The notes: generated by a model not told the origin, from the sequence alone. Counted from the stretch's first letter, positions 24,781-35,654 are shown. The stretch is DNA of 64,000 nucleotides from Aquimarina rhabdastrellae (GCA_947387485.1 CANDNT010000001.1:310001-374000); one strand, 5' to 3'. Made by a program: numbers and translations.

Positions 24781-27768
24781 TTATAGCTTTACATTCTCGT
24801 CATTCTTCTCATAGTTAAATAAGTAATCGATATCCATTTCTTTAACTTCACCTAATTTCTGTAAAGCTTTCATATCAACATCTTTTTTATTTCCTATAAC
24901 AAGTACATTATAATTTTCTCCTCTAATATTTGCGTTAAAGAATTCTTTTAAATCATTTAACGTCATGTTTTTGATCGTGTTATAGATTTCTTGACGGTTA
25001 TCATTATCTATACCTCTTTTCTTTAAACGCTCATATGTCCAGAAAATATTAGATTTAGTAATACGTTCTGCTGCGATTTTCTTCAACGTAGCTTCTTTTG
25101 CTGCATTAAATTGCTCTTCAGCTTCTGGCATATTAGACATTAAATCCATCATTGCATCTACAGCTTCTGGCATTTTATTAGCCTGTGTTCCTATATATGC
25201 ATATACATAATTTGACTTATCTTTTTCTGATGCAGTACTATAACTAGAAAAAGCAGAATATGCTAATGATTTTGACTCACGAATTTCTTGGAATACTATC
25301 GAAGATAATCCACTACCAAAATACGTATTAAACAAACGAGAAGCTGCCATTTTTGATGGATCAAACTCAGATCCTTTAGCTAAAAATAACATTTCACTCT
25401 GTACCATATCATAATCTACAAAGTATACATTACCTCCAGTTTCTTTTTCTACATAAGTAGTTTTCTCTGGATAATCATTTAATGTTTCTGCAACTTTGTA
25501 GTTTTTATCTATTGCTGCTACTGCTGCGTCAACATCTTTACCATAATAGAAAATACGTTGTTTAAAATTACGTATCTCTTTAATTTTTGCTACTAATTCT
25601 TCTGGGCTAATATCTTTTAATTCTTTAATAGAGTAAATATTACGTAAACGAGAATTTTCTCCATACATTCCGTAATTCATTAATCCATTCCATAAGATAT
25701 TTCCTTTTTGAGTTTTGCTATCTGCTCTACCCTTAGCAATTTTATCTACATACTTATTATAAGTCTCTTGATCTGCTTTAGCATTTGCTAATAAATGCTC
25801 TAATAAAGCTAAACCTTTATCAAGATTTTCTTTTAATCCAGAAATTCCAACATAAGTTCTATCAGCTCCTGTATTTACTGAATAATTAATACCTAACTTA
25901 TAGAATTCTTTCTTTAAATCTTCTGGAGAATATTTATCAGTCCCTAAATAATCCAAATATCCTGCAGCCAAAGCAACTTTACGATCATGATCTGATCCCA
26001 TATCAAAAATAATATTCAAATTGAATAGATCATTATTTTCATTTAAGATATATGAAACAGGTAATTTCTGTGCTGTTTCTGTAGTTTTAATAGCTGTTTT
26101 ATAATCAACATACTTTGGTTGAAGTGCTGGAGATTCTGTTTTAGTAAAGGCTTCGATAAATTTAGATTTTTTATCTCTATTAAGTTCTACTGGTGTAATT
26201 CCAGGGTTTTCTACCTTAGTAATGCTTTTATCTTCACCTTTAATCTTATGCACTTCTACATAATTATTTGAATAATGTTTATTAGCAAAGTCAATTACTT
26301 GTTGCTTCGTTACATTCTTCATTTTATCAAGTATCTTTAATCTATCATTCCAATCTTGGAAATGTACAAAAGCATCTAAATAAGAATAAGCTACATCTGA
26401 AGCTCTTTCAAACTCTCTAATTCTATTAAGTTTCATGTCATTTACAACTGCATCTATCAACCAGTCTTCAAACTCTCCTTTTTTAATCTTCTCTACTTGA
26501 GCTAATAAAAGTTCTCTTACCTCATCTAGTGATTGATCTGCTTTAGGCATTCCATACATTAAATGGAATCCATAATCATTATCAAAATTTGTAAATGATC
26601 CAGCTGCCTGTACTAATTGTTTTTGGTTTAGATTTAAATCGATTAATCCTGCACTAGAATTTGCTAAGATATAATCGATAAGAGTTACCATCACTTCTTC
26701 TTCAGACCCAATCCCATCTGTTCTAAATGCCACATAGATAGACTCTGCTGTAGGACCATAAACTTCTTTTTTGATAGGTTGTGTAATTGGTGCCTCTTTT
26801 GGTCTAGTAGGATGTGCTACTTCTTTAGATTTATATCCACCAAAAGCTTCATTTACCTTTTTGATTGTATTATCAAAATCTAAGTCTCCTACTAAGATTA
26901 CAGCCATATTATTAGGCACATAATATTTATCAAAATACTCATGAATCGCTACTAAAGAAGGATTTTTTAAGTGTTCTGCTTTACCTATAGTACTTTGTGT
27001 ACCATATGGGTGTGTAGGGAATAACCCTTCAAGAACAGCAAAATATTGTTTACGACCATCGTTATCTTGCCCTCTATTAAACTCTTCAAATACAGCTTCT
27101 ATCTCTGTATGGAATAATCGTAACACTAATTGACTAAAACGTTCACTTTCTAACGTTAACCATTTATCTAGTTCGTTTGAAGGAATTTTATTTACATATA
27201 CTGTTTGTTCGTTAGAAGTAAAAGCATTTGTACCTTCTGCTCCTAATGAACTAACCATCTTGTCGTACTCGTTTGAAATAGAAATCTTTGATGCTTCTTG
27301 AGAAACTTCATCAATTTTCTTGTAGATTTCTTTTTTCTTTTCTGGATCACTTTCAGCTTTATGCTTCTCGTATAAATCAGAAATTTCCTTTAATAACACT
27401 TGTTCTTTTGCAAAGTCTTGAGTACCTATCTCATCTGTACCTTTAAAAACCATGTGTTCAAGGTAGTGCGCTAATCCTGTATTATCTGCTGGGTCATAAG
27501 TAGAACCTGCTCTTACTGCTACAAGAGTCTGAATCTTTGGTTCTTCTTCATTTTTACCCAAATATACCTTAAGACCGTTGTCTAAAGTATATAATCTTAA
27601 CCCTGTAGGATCATTTTTAACAGTTTCATACTTAAATCCTGATGCATCTGTATGTTGTTCTACAATTAATGCATTTTCATCAGAATTAGTTTGTTCTGTT
27701 TTTGTGTCTTTACAATTTACCAAGGCAGCACCTATAGTAAACAAAAACACAGAATTACGTAATTTCAT
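24781..27768 (-). CDS. M16 family zinc metallopeptidase, lipoprotein
   Basis: A 995-residue two-module insulinase-like peptidase. The N-terminus is a lipoprotein signal with Cys19 in ALVNC, so it is anchored in the cell envelope. The inverted zinc motif HYLEH (His101, Glu104, His105) and the downstream acidic ligand region EAVFEEFNRG (about 224-233) show the first module is active; the C-terminal module lacks the motif, as usual for the family. It probably degrades oligopeptides in the periplasm. It is monocistronic, divergent from the LysM gene, and ends at a strong terminator. Confidence 0.94.
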   Translation of the reverse strand: MKLRNSVFLFTIGAALVNCKDTKTEQTNSDENALIVEQHTDASGFKYETVKNDPTGLRLYTLDNGLKVYLGKNEEEPKIQTLVAVRAGSTYDPADNTGLAHYLEHMVFKGTDEIGTQDFAKEQVLLKEISDLYEKHKAESDPEKKKEIYKKIDEVSQEASKISISNEYDKMVSSLGAEGTNAFTSNEQTVYVNKIPSNELDKWLTLESERFSQLVLRLFHTEIEAVFEEFNRGQDNDGRKQYFAVLEGLFPTHPYGTQSTIGKAEHLKNPSLVAIHEYFDKYYVPNNMAVILVGDLDFDNTIKKVNEAFGGYKSKEVAHPTRPKEAPITQPIKKEVYGPTAESIYVAFRTDGIGSEEEVMVTLIDYILANSSAGLIDLNLNQKQLVQAAGSFTNFDNDYGFHLMYGMPKADQSLDEVRELLLAQVEKIKKGEFEDWLIDAVVNDMKLNRIREFERASDVAYSYLDAFVHFQDWNDRLKILDKMKNVTKQQVIDFANKHYSNNYVEVHKIKGEDKSITKVENPGITPVELNRDKKSKFIEAFTKTESPALQPKYVDYKTAIKTTETAQKLPVSYILNENNDLFNLNIIFDMGSDHDRKVALAAGYLDYLGTDKYSPEDLKKEFYKLGINYSVNTGADRTYVGISGLKENLDKGLALLEHLLANAKADQETYNKYVDKIAKGRADSKTQKGNILWNGLMNYGMYGENSRLRNIYSIKELKDISPEELVAKIKEIRNFKQRIFYYGKDVDAAVAAIDKNYKVAETLNDYPEKTTYVEKETGGNVYFVDYDMVQSEMLFLAKGSEFDPSKMAASRLFNTYFGSGLSSIVFQEIRESKSLAYSAFSSYSTASEKDKSNYVYAYIGTQANKMPEAVDAMMDLMSNMPEAEEQFNAAKEATLKKIAAERITKSNIFWTYERLKKRGIDNDNRQEIYNTIKNMTLNDLKEFFNANIRGENYNVLVIGNKKDVDMKALQKLGEVKEMDIDYLFNYEKNDENVKL

Positions 27769-27941
27769 GAATGGTTTTAGTTTTGTTAAACTTTCTATTT
27801 ACTTAATTTATAAGACTGTAATGTTAATATTACTGTTACAATCATACAGTTTTTTTTAATAAATTTAGTTATTCAAATAAATTTTAACGTAAATAATAAC
27901 ATTTTATCGATTATTCGTATTTTATTATCCTATTCATATTC

Positions 27942-27970
27942 TTGATCTCAAATACAACATCATAAATTTG
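27942..27970 (+). promoter_or_regulatory. Promoter of the LysM gene
   Basis: TTG at 27942-27944, an 18-base spacer and TAAATTTG at 27963-27970, fitting the Bacteroidota consensus. Transcription would start about 33 bases before the ATG at 28010. Confidence 0.6.
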
Positions 27971-28009
27971 AAAAAAGCAAAATATTATATTAATTAAACA
28001 ACAATTCTT

Positions 28010-28387
28010 ATGTTACAAGCAAAGTATAAAGACGTATTAGACCTAGGTAAAGAACTTGAAATCAAGAATGGAGATGTTCAAGAAGAAAACGGTGTATTAA
28101 AAGTAAGTGGTACTGCAAAAACTCAATATGAAAAAAATATTCTTTGGGATAAAATAAAAGAAATTGGAGGAGAATCACCTGCTGATATCCAAGCCGATAT
28201 TAAAGTTGAAGATGCTTCTGTTTTTCATAGACATACTGTAAAAAGTGGTGAATCTTTAAGTAAAATAGCTAAACATTATTATGGAGATGCTATGAAGTAT
28301 AAAGAGATTTTTTCTGCCAATACTGATATTCTAAAAAACCCTGATTTAATTCATCCTGATCAAGTTTTAGTAATTCCTAATTTATAA
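28010..28387 (+). CDS. LysM domain protein, YgaU/Kbp-like
   Basis: A 125-residue protein with a C-terminal LysM domain (residues about 73-123, HTVKSGESLSKIAKHYYGDA through HPDQVLVIPNL). The N-terminal half (NGVLKVSGTAKTQYEKNILW, then ADIQADIKVE) resembles a short BON domain, giving the BON-LysM order of E. coli YgaU/Kbp, a cytosolic potassium-binding protein of about 149 residues. No signal peptide is present, which agrees with a cytosolic YgaU-like role rather than a cell-wall hydrolase. It is monocistronic with a recognisable promoter. Confidence 0.85.
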   Translation: MLQAKYKDVLDLGKELEIKNGDVQEENGVLKVSGTAKTQYEKNILWDKIKEIGGESPADIQADIKVEDASVFHRHTVKSGESLSKIAKHYYGDAMKYKEIFSANTDILKNPDLIHPDQVLVIPNL

Positions 28388-28717
28388 AAAATAGTAAGAA
28401 AAAGACTACTTTAATAATTATTAAAAAGTCTATTATTCTTATTTTATCGAAATAAAATAGCACTTTAAAGTGTTAAAATTGATTTTTAGAGTCAAAATCT
28501 TAAGAAATAAACTCAATTTCTTTGATTTTGACTCTTTTTTTGTTGTGGTTTTTCCTTAATATCCATAAGGTTAAATTATCAAATCGATATAAAATAGGCT
28601 TACAAATACGTTTAAAACGTAAAATATTCAACAAAAATGCCTTTTATGTTAAAATAATGCAATTATTGTTAATATATTCTTAATTTTCTAGTGCCAAAAA
28701 CCCAAATCTATTTTATC
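28388..28717. other. 330-base intergenic region before the protease array
   Basis: Contains an imperfect hairpin directly after the LysM stop and the strong terminator at 28488-28541; the last 170 bases are AT-rich leader of the first metalloprotease gene. No ORF is recognised. The leader does not share the block repeated before the other three proteases. Confidence 0.5.
28488..28541 (+). terminator. Terminator downstream of the LysM gene
   Basis: Long hairpin: outer arms 28488-28499 with 28524-28535, inner arms 28502-28508 with 28516-28522, followed by T's. It is 100 bases beyond the LysM stop. Confidence 0.75.
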
Positions 28718-31700
28718 ATGAAAAAGCAACTACTTTTTGTGTTGTTTCTAGCCATTATATGCTCTAGTTTTTCGCAAGAGCGGTACTGGAAAAAAACAAA
28801 TACTTATTCTAAAAATTCAGTAATTAATAGTAAAAAAGATTTACCTAACAAGAATTTATTTAGTTTAGAAACTCAACTGTTAAAAGATGTATTATCTGAT
28901 GTTCCAAAACGTTTTGATACAAATAATCAAAGAAAAACGATCATTAAATTTCCTAATGCCAGTGGTTCTCTAGAACAATTTCATGTATATGAAGCTTCTG
29001 TATTACACCCTGATCTAGCATATAAATATCCTGAAATAAAATCTTACATTGGTCAAGGTATTACTGATCCATCTGCTAGAATTCGTTTTAGTATATCTCA
29101 TAAAGGCTTGCATGGTATGAAATTATCTGGATCTACAGAAAGTGTTTTCATAGAGCCCTATACACAAGATCTAGCTACATATACAATATATACACGTAGT
29201 GAAAAACCCAAAGTGGAAGAACGCTTACAATGTATCGTTAGTGATCATACTTCTTCTACGTCACGAAACAACACACAAAAAAATGCTGATGATGGTCTTT
29301 TAAGAACCTACAGAATTGCCATTTCTACTACTGGTGAATATACACAATATCATGGCGGAACAAAAGCAGATGCTTTGGCTGCAATAAATACAACAATGAC
29401 TAGAGTTAATGGAGTGTTTGAAAATGACTTTAATGTAACTATGGTCGTTATTGCTAATAATGAAGATATCATTTATACAGATGGAAGCTCAGATCCTTAT
29501 ACGGGTAGTTTTAATACACAATTACAGAATACTTTAACTGCTGTTATTGGAGAAGCTGCTTATGATATCGGTCACCTCTTTGTTAAAGGAGGAAATAACG
29601 GTAATGCAGGTTGTATAGGTTGTGTTTGTGTAGACGGAAGAAAAGGTAAAGGGTTTACTTCTAGAGGTATTCCAGAAGGCGATGCTTTTGATATTGATTA
29701 TGTTGCTCATGAAATAGGACATCAATTTGGTGCTAATCACACATTTTCATTTAGAAACGAAGGAACAGATGCTCATTTTGAGCCTGGTAGTGGTTCTACT
29801 ATAATGGGTTATGCTGGTATTACAGGAAATACAGATGTTCAAGATAATAGTGATCCTTATTTTCATTCTCATTCTATAGAACAAGTCACTAATTATGTCA
29901 AAAGCACTTCTTGTCAAACAAATACCAATACAAACAATACAACACCTGAGATTACAGCAGGCAATGACTATACTATTCCTAAAGGAACACCATTTGTACT
30001 TACTGGTCATGCTATTGATGATGATGGTGATACATTAACTTATTGCTGGGAACAACGTGACGAAAATAATGCTATGTCAACGTATCCTAGTACTACCGCA
30101 ACAACAGGTGTGTCTTTTAGATCTTTTGCTCCTACTTTATCAAATAAAAGGTATTTTCCAAGGTTAGAAACAATTAAATCAGGGGCTACTTCTTGGCAAT
30201 GGGAAGCTGTTCCTGCAGTAGCAAGAGATCTAAACTTTAGATTAACTGTAAGAGATAATAAATTAGGTGGTGGTGCTTCTACAAGTGACGATATTAAACT
30301 TACTGTAATAGATAATGCTGGTCCTTTTATTTTAAATTCTCCTAATAGTAATGTGTCTTGGCAAGTAAATTCAACCCAGACTATTACTTGGAATGTAGCA
30401 AATACAAACGTTGCTCCCATTCTAGCCACTACCGTTGATTTATTCCTTTCTACTGATGGAGGTAATACTTATGGTATTTTACTAGCCTCAAATGTAACTA
30501 ATGATGGTTCTCATGATATCTTAGTACCTAATCAAATTGGAGATCAAAATCGAGTTATGATCAAAGCTTCTAATAACGTTTTCTTTGATATTTCAAACAC
30601 TGATTTCGAAATTACACCTGGAGATAGTTCTGATACAGAAGCTCCTACTATACCTACCAATGTAAGTGTTTCTAATATAACACAAACTTCGGCTACTATA
30701 TATTGGGATGCTGCTACCGATAATATCGAAGTTGTAGGATATGATCTTTATCAAAATAATGATTTTATTAGTACTTCTACAATTACAGAATTTGATCTAA
30801 TAAATCTAAATCCAGATACTACTTATAGTATAGCTTTAAAAGCAAAAGATGCTGCAGGTAATATGTCAGATTTTAGTAATTCGGTTACCTTTATTACATT
30901 GCCTAGTGATACCAATGATCAATGTATTAATGGTATAAATTCTTATCCCTACTCACAAGGTTTTGAAGACAACTTAGGTAATTGGACACAAAGCAATACA
31001 GATGATGTTGATTGGAGTTTTAATTCTGGAACTACCCCATCTAATGGTACCGGACCTAATAGCGCTATAGAAGGTAATTTTTATTTATATTTAGAATCTT
31101 CAAGTCCTAATTATCCTTCAAAAGAAGCTATAATAACTTCTCCTTGTTTTGATTTAAGTAACGAAAATAATGCTACATTCGAATTTAATTACCACATGTT
31201 TGGAGCTAATAATATGGGAGATTTATCTCTTGATATAAGTGATGACAATGCTACTACATGGACAACTATTTGGTCTGTATCAGGAAATCAAGGAAATACC
31301 TGGATTACTCAATCCATTGATTTATCTGTTTATACAGGCTCTAACATTCAATTGCGTTTTAAAGGAACTACAGGAAGTACATGGAAAGGAGATATTGCTA
31401 TTGATAAACTTTCGTTAATAACTACAGTAAGTAATCCAGATTGTACAGAGGTTACATTATCTATCAATCTAGACGATTATCCAGAAGAAACCAGTTGGCA
31501 AATTATAAATGAATCTAATGAGATTATGGCGTCTGGAGATAATTATAACTCATCCACAGGAGAACTTCTAGTTACAGTATGTCTTCCTGAAGGAACTTAT
31601 ACTTTTACTATTAATGACAGTTATGGAGATGGGATCTGTTGTCAATATGGTAATGGTTCTTATAGTCTAACAACGGGATCTACTCCGTTAGCCAATGGTG

Positions 31701-32017
31701 GTCAATTTGGAACTTCAGAGAGTACAACCTTCACCCTTAGAGAATCTTCAAGAGATGCTATAGTTCAACAAGTAGTAAGTACTACTCCTATTGAGATTAG
31801 TATTTATCCTAATCCCATTCAACAAAATATTCCGTTAAACGTTTCTTCTCATATTAAAGAACTTACTTATACTATTACTGATCTTACTGGAAAAATCATT
31901 CAAAAAGGAAATTTAAATGGTACAACTATAGATTTACAACAAGTAAATTCTGGTGTCTATATGATACATTTTGATACTGGTCAAAAGGTGATTTCTAAGA
32001 AAATCATAAAAAAATAA
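28718..32017 (+). CDS. Reprolysin-like secreted metalloprotease 1 (T9SS substrate)
   Basis: A 1099-residue secreted protein. Order: signal peptide (1-20, ending SSFSQ), an N-terminal domain shared by all three paralogues in the window (about 25-180), a reprolysin-like catalytic domain with HEIGHQFGANH starting at His331 and Met-turn IMGYAG, a cadherin/PKD-like region, an FN3 domain (about 645-730), a MAM/jelly-roll-like domain (about 745-905), a beta-sandwich with an ICCQYGNGSY motif, and a T9SS type A sorting domain (IYPNP start, KKIIKK end). I use the ATG at 28718, which gives the signal peptide; a GTG at 28691 is upstream. Unlike its paralogues it carries a MAM-like domain in place of CUB. 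Confidence 0.92.
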   Translation: MKKQLLFVLFLAIICSSFSQERYWKKTNTYSKNSVINSKKDLPNKNLFSLETQLLKDVLSDVPKRFDTNNQRKTIIKFPNASGSLEQFHVYEASVLHPDLAYKYPEIKSYIGQGITDPSARIRFSISHKGLHGMKLSGSTESVFIEPYTQDLATYTIYTRSEKPKVEERLQCIVSDHTSSTSRNNTQKNADDGLLRTYRIAISTTGEYTQYHGGTKADALAAINTTMTRVNGVFENDFNVTMVVIANNEDIIYTDGSSDPYTGSFNTQLQNTLTAVIGEAAYDIGHLFVKGGNNGNAGCIGCVCVDGRKGKGFTSRGIPEGDAFDIDYVAHEIGHQFGANHTFSFRNEGTDAHFEPGSGSTIMGYAGITGNTDVQDNSDPYFHSHSIEQVTNYVKSTSCQTNTNTNNTTPEITAGNDYTIPKGTPFVLTGHAIDDDGDTLTYCWEQRDENNAMSTYPSTTATTGVSFRSFAPTLSNKRYFPRLETIKSGATSWQWEAVPAVARDLNFRLTVRDNKLGGGASTSDDIKLTVIDNAGPFILNSPNSNVSWQVNSTQTITWNVANTNVAPILATTVDLFLSTDGGNTYGILLASNVTNDGSHDILVPNQIGDQNRVMIKASNNVFFDISNTDFEITPGDSSDTEAPTIPTNVSVSNITQTSATIYWDAATDNIEVVGYDLYQNNDFISTSTITEFDLINLNPDTTYSIALKAKDAAGNMSDFSNSVTFITLPSDTNDQCINGINSYPYSQGFEDNLGNWTQSNTDDVDWSFNSGTTPSNGTGPNSAIEGNFYLYLESSSPNYPSKEAIITSPCFDLSNENNATFEFNYHMFGANNMGDLSLDISDDNATTWTTIWSVSGNQGNTWITQSIDLSVYTGSNIQLRFKGTTGSTWKGDIAIDKLSLITTVSNPDCTEVTLSINLDDYPEETSWQIINESNEIMASGDNYNSSTGELLVTVCLPEGTYTFTINDSYGDGICCQYGNGSYSLTTGSTPLANGGQFGTSESTTFTLRESSRDAIVQQVVSTTPIEISIYPNPIQQNIPLNVSSHIKELTYTITDLTGKIIQKGNLNGTTIDLQQVNSGVYMIHFDTGQKVISKKIIKK

Positions 32018-32039
32018 CAAAAAAATCATTTTTGTTACA

Positions 32040-32078
32040 TTCATAAAAAAGCAGCTATATAGTTGCTTTTTTTTATGA
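32040..32078 (+). terminator. Terminator after metalloprotease 1
   Basis: GC core GCAGCTA/TAGTTGC flanked by A and T runs, preceded by a second TAACAAAAA/TTTTTGTTA hairpin. The same hairpin pair follows metalloprotease 2 at 35418-35476. Confidence 0.8.
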
Positions 32079-32188
32079 ATATATAAAAACAACCTCACTC
32101 AGAATCTTAAAAAAACAATACATAAAAGCTAAAAAAATACGTTTTAACCTTTTTTTGTTTACTAATAAACATTACACATATACCAGTA

Positions 32189-32253
32189 AATTAACACTTT
32201 AGTTAATGTTTTATTAAATTCGGCGGCTCAAACTCAATTAATAATTCATTTTT
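32189..32253 (+). repeat. Upstream regulatory repeat, copy 1
   Basis: About 65 bases immediately before the ATG, containing the block TTTATTAAATTCGGCGGCTC and CAAACTCAATTA. Near-identical blocks precede the genes at 35655 and 40711. Because only non-coding sequence is conserved, it is probably promoter and 5' leader. Confidence 0.75.
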
Positions 32254-35200
32254 ATGAAAAAACAATTATCCACTATTGTTTGTTTAACAATGATGGGGTT
32301 AGGTTTTTCTCAGAGTAGTTATTGGACTAAATCTAATACTGAGCAAAAAAACGCTATACTACCTCATAGTATGGAATTACCCCAGTCAAACACATTTAAT
32401 TTAAATCTTGAAGCATTTAGAAATGCTTTAGAAAAAGCACCTCAAAGAGGCGATTTAAGCAAAACATCTTCTACTACTGTAGAATTTCCTAAAGCTGATG
32501 GTTCTATGGAGACTTTCGTCATTCAAGAACTTGCTACTTTACATCCAGATTTAGCAGCTAGGTACCCTGAAATTAAATCTTATATCGGAAAAAGTGTTCA
32601 AGATCCTTCAGCTACAATTCGTTTTAGTATTTCTCCTGAAAAAGGAGTGCAAACAATGCGATTATCTGGTAAGGACAAAGCCTTATTTATCGAACCTTTA
32701 ACAGAAGATCGTCAATCCTATACACTTTATAGCAGAGATCATCGTTCTGCTTCTTCTGAAACTTTTCGTTGTTTAGTAGAAGATCAAAATCCAAGTATAT
32801 TAAATTCTTCTTCACAAAAAAACGCAAACGACGGAACTTTAAGAAGGTACCGTATTGCCATTTCTACAACAGGAGAATACACACAACATCACGGAGGTAC
32901 CAAAGCATCGGCTTTGGCTGCTATTAATGCTACTATGACTCGTGTTAATGGGGTATTTGAAAATGATTTTGCGGTAACTATGCAAGTTATTTCTAATAAT
33001 GATCGTGTTATTTATACTAATCCTAGCACTGATCCATATTCTGGAGAATATCAAGATAAATTACAATCCACCTTAACTAGTCGAATAGGAGAATCAAATT
33101 ATGACGTAGGTCATATCTTTGTAAAAGGAGCAGATAACGGAAGTGCTGGTTGTATTGGTTGTGTATGTGTAGATAATAGTAAAGGTAGAGGTTTTACCTC
33201 TTCTCAAACTCCAGAAGGTGATCGCTTTGATATTGATTATGTAGCTCACGAGATTGGACACCAATTTGGAGCTAACCACACTTTCTCTATTCGCAATGAA
33301 AGAGCTAATGCTCATTTTGAGCCAGGGAGTGGTACAACTATAATGGGATACGCAGGTATTACTAATAATGATGTACAACAAGTTAGTGATCCTTATTTTC
33401 ATGCGTTCTCTATTGAGCAAGTTACCGATTATGTAAAGGGTACCTCTTGTCAAACTGATGTAGCTACTAACAATGCTACTCCTACAGCCAATGCTGGTAG
33501 TAATTACACTATCCCAAAAGGAACTCCTTTTGTATTAAAAGGTACTGGTACTGATGCTAACAATGATTCTTTGACATATTGCTGGGAACAAATGGATGAA
33601 AACGATGCTGGACATATCGAACCTGGACCTAATAATACTACAGGCGTTGCTTTTAGATCTTTCTCTCCTTCTTCGTCTTCAGAACGTTATTTCCCTAGGT
33701 TAGAAACTATTAAAGCTGGTGCTACTTCTTGGCGTTGGGAAGTTATTCCTCAAGTTGCTAGAACATTAAACTTTAGATTAACGGTAAGAGACAATAGAGC
33801 TAGTGGTCCTGCTAATAATAGTGATGATATGCGTGTAACTGTAAGATCTGCTGCTGGTCCTTTTGTTGTAAATTCTCCTAACACTAATGTCGCATGGAAT
33901 GTTGGTTCATCAAAAACAGTAACTTGGAATGTTGCTGGTACAACGGCTAATGGAATTAATGCTAGTGAGGTAGATATTTATTTATCTACAGATAGTGGTG
34001 ATACCTATCCTATCTTACTTGCAGATGATGTACCTAATGATGGATCTCATGAGATTACTGTTCCTGATAACGTTGGTACTCAAAACCGTATTATGGTTAA
34101 AGCTGCCAATAATATCTTCTTTGATATTTCTAATGCTAACTTTAGAATTACTGAAGCTACTACAGGAAATGATACTGAAGCTCCATCTGCTCCTACAAAT
34201 CTATCAGCTTCTTCAATCACCGATACTAGTTTATCTTTATCTTGGAATGCTGCTACAGATAATGTAGAAGTAACAGAATATGATGTTTACCGTGGTACTA
34301 CTTTAATTAGTACTGTTGCAAATACTAGTCTTGATGTTACAGGTTTAACTGCTAATACAGCATATACTTTTAGCGTAAAAGCAAAAGATGCGGCAGGTAA
34401 TGTTTCTTCTTCAAGTAATATTGTTAATGTTAGAACAGCTAGTCCAGATCCATGTGATAGTGGAGCAACTTTAACTGCTAATACAGGATCTTTTACAGAT
34501 GGTAGCGGTTCTAGTAATTATGCAAATAATAGAGACTGTAGCTGGTTAATTCAGCCTGAAAATGGTGGAACTGTAACTTTAACTTTTGACAGCTTTAATA
34601 CAGAAGCTAATTATGATTACGTATTAGTATATGATGGTGATAGTGCCGCTGCCACACGTATTGGTAGATTTTCTGGATCATCTCTTCCAAGCGCAGTAAC
34701 TTCAACTGGGAATGCATTATTTGTAAGATTTACTTCTGATGGATCTGTAACAAGAGCTGGATGGGCTGCTAGTTATACTTCAAATACAGCTACTACTCCT
34801 CAATGTTCTGATGTAACTATTACAATTAACCTGGATGACTATCCAAGAGAAACGAGTTGGGATATTAAAGATGCTTCAAATACCGTTGTAGCTTCTGGTG
34901 GTACTTATGGTGATAGAGCTAATGGTTCTACTGTAACTGTAACTGAATGTTTAGCTGTTGGTGATTACACATTTACAATTTATGATAGTGCTAGTGATGG
35001 CCTTTGTTGTAGCTATGGAAACGGATCATACTCTGTTACTTCAGGAACTACTACTCATAATGGAGCAAGCTTTGGAGCTTCAGAATCTTTTGATTTAGCA
35101 ATTACTGCTTCAAATGCCAGAACAGGATCTCAAGCAAACAATGTTGTATTCAGTAATGTAAAAACTACTGAACCATTCTTTATTAGCATTTATCCCAACC

Positions 35201-35403
35201 CAACTCCTAATGGAAGTTTATTAAATGTTGCTGTTTCTAAGAAAAATACAACTTATAAAGTTTTAGATATGTTAGGTAAACCTGTTTTAACAGGATCTTT
35301 ATCTAATCAATCGATTGATATTTCTGAATTAAAAACAGGTATTTACATATTACAATTAGATATTGATGGAAAACCATATATCGAACGTATTGTAAAACAG
35401 TAA
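32254..35403 (+). CDS. Reprolysin-like secreted metalloprotease 2 (T9SS substrate)
   Basis: A 1049-residue secreted zinc protease. Order: signal peptide (1-19, ending LGFSQ), shared N-terminal domain (about 25-185), reprolysin-like catalytic domain with HEIGHQFGANH starting at His332 and IMGYAG, cadherin/PKD-like region (about 405-630), FN3 (about 645-730), CUB domain (about 735-846, SGSSNYANNRDCSWLIQP), the beta-sandwich with GLCCSYGNGSY, and a T9SS type A sorting domain. It is close to the protein at 40711 through the catalytic half, but its FN3 and CUB domains are a different version. Likely extracellular or surface-bound, degrading host or environmental protein. Confidence 0.93.
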   Translation: MKKQLSTIVCLTMMGLGFSQSSYWTKSNTEQKNAILPHSMELPQSNTFNLNLEAFRNALEKAPQRGDLSKTSSTTVEFPKADGSMETFVIQELATLHPDLAARYPEIKSYIGKSVQDPSATIRFSISPEKGVQTMRLSGKDKALFIEPLTEDRQSYTLYSRDHRSASSETFRCLVEDQNPSILNSSSQKNANDGTLRRYRIAISTTGEYTQHHGGTKASALAAINATMTRVNGVFENDFAVTMQVISNNDRVIYTNPSTDPYSGEYQDKLQSTLTSRIGESNYDVGHIFVKGADNGSAGCIGCVCVDNSKGRGFTSSQTPEGDRFDIDYVAHEIGHQFGANHTFSIRNERANAHFEPGSGTTIMGYAGITNNDVQQVSDPYFHAFSIEQVTDYVKGTSCQTDVATNNATPTANAGSNYTIPKGTPFVLKGTGTDANNDSLTYCWEQMDENDAGHIEPGPNNTTGVAFRSFSPSSSSERYFPRLETIKAGATSWRWEVIPQVARTLNFRLTVRDNRASGPANNSDDMRVTVRSAAGPFVVNSPNTNVAWNVGSSKTVTWNVAGTTANGINASEVDIYLSTDSGDTYPILLADDVPNDGSHEITVPDNVGTQNRIMVKAANNIFFDISNANFRITEATTGNDTEAPSAPTNLSASSITDTSLSLSWNAATDNVEVTEYDVYRGTTLISTVANTSLDVTGLTANTAYTFSVKAKDAAGNVSSSSNIVNVRTASPDPCDSGATLTANTGSFTDGSGSSNYANNRDCSWLIQPENGGTVTLTFDSFNTEANYDYVLVYDGDSAAATRIGRFSGSSLPSAVTSTGNALFVRFTSDGSVTRAGWAASYTSNTATTPQCSDVTITINLDDYPRETSWDIKDASNTVVASGGTYGDRANGSTVTVTECLAVGDYTFTIYDSASDGLCCSYGNGSYSVTSGTTTHNGASFGASESFDLAITASNARTGSQANNVVFSNVKTTEPFFISIYPNPTPNGSLLNVAVSKKNTTYKVLDMLGKPVLTGSLSNQSIDISELKTGIYILQLDIDGKPYIERIVKQ

Positions 35404-35447
35404 AAAATCATAAAAAATAACAAAAAATTCATTTTTGTTACATTCAT

Positions 35448-35475
35448 AAAAAAGCAGCTATATAGCTGCTTTTTT
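35448..35475 (+). terminator. Terminator after metalloprotease 2
   Basis: Perfect 28-base palindrome with core GCAGCTATATAGCTGC between A6 and T6 runs. Confidence 0.85.
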
Positions 35476-35589
35476 TGTGAATATCTCAAAAAAATACGCT
35501 TTAACAGTAAAATAAATCAATGTTTACTAGTTAGCATATTACGGTATAACCATAATTCAACATACAAAAAACATTGCATTAATATCAAA

Positions 35590-35654
35590 AAATTAACATA
35601 TCATTAATATTTTATTAAATTCGTCGCCTCAAACTCAATTAATAATTCATATTT
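35590..35654 (+). repeat. Upstream regulatory repeat, copy 2
   Basis: Copy of the conserved leader block, here with CGTCGCC in place of CGGCGGC, directly before the M43 protease ATG. Similarity to the region before 40711 reaches about 100 bases further upstream (from around 35500). Confidence 0.75.

Noticed and set aside
29534..33453. Several minus-strand open frames inside the reprolysin-like genes
   Set aside because: They recur at equivalent positions because the paralogues are similar; translations are low-complexity Ile/Thr/Ser strings with no features.
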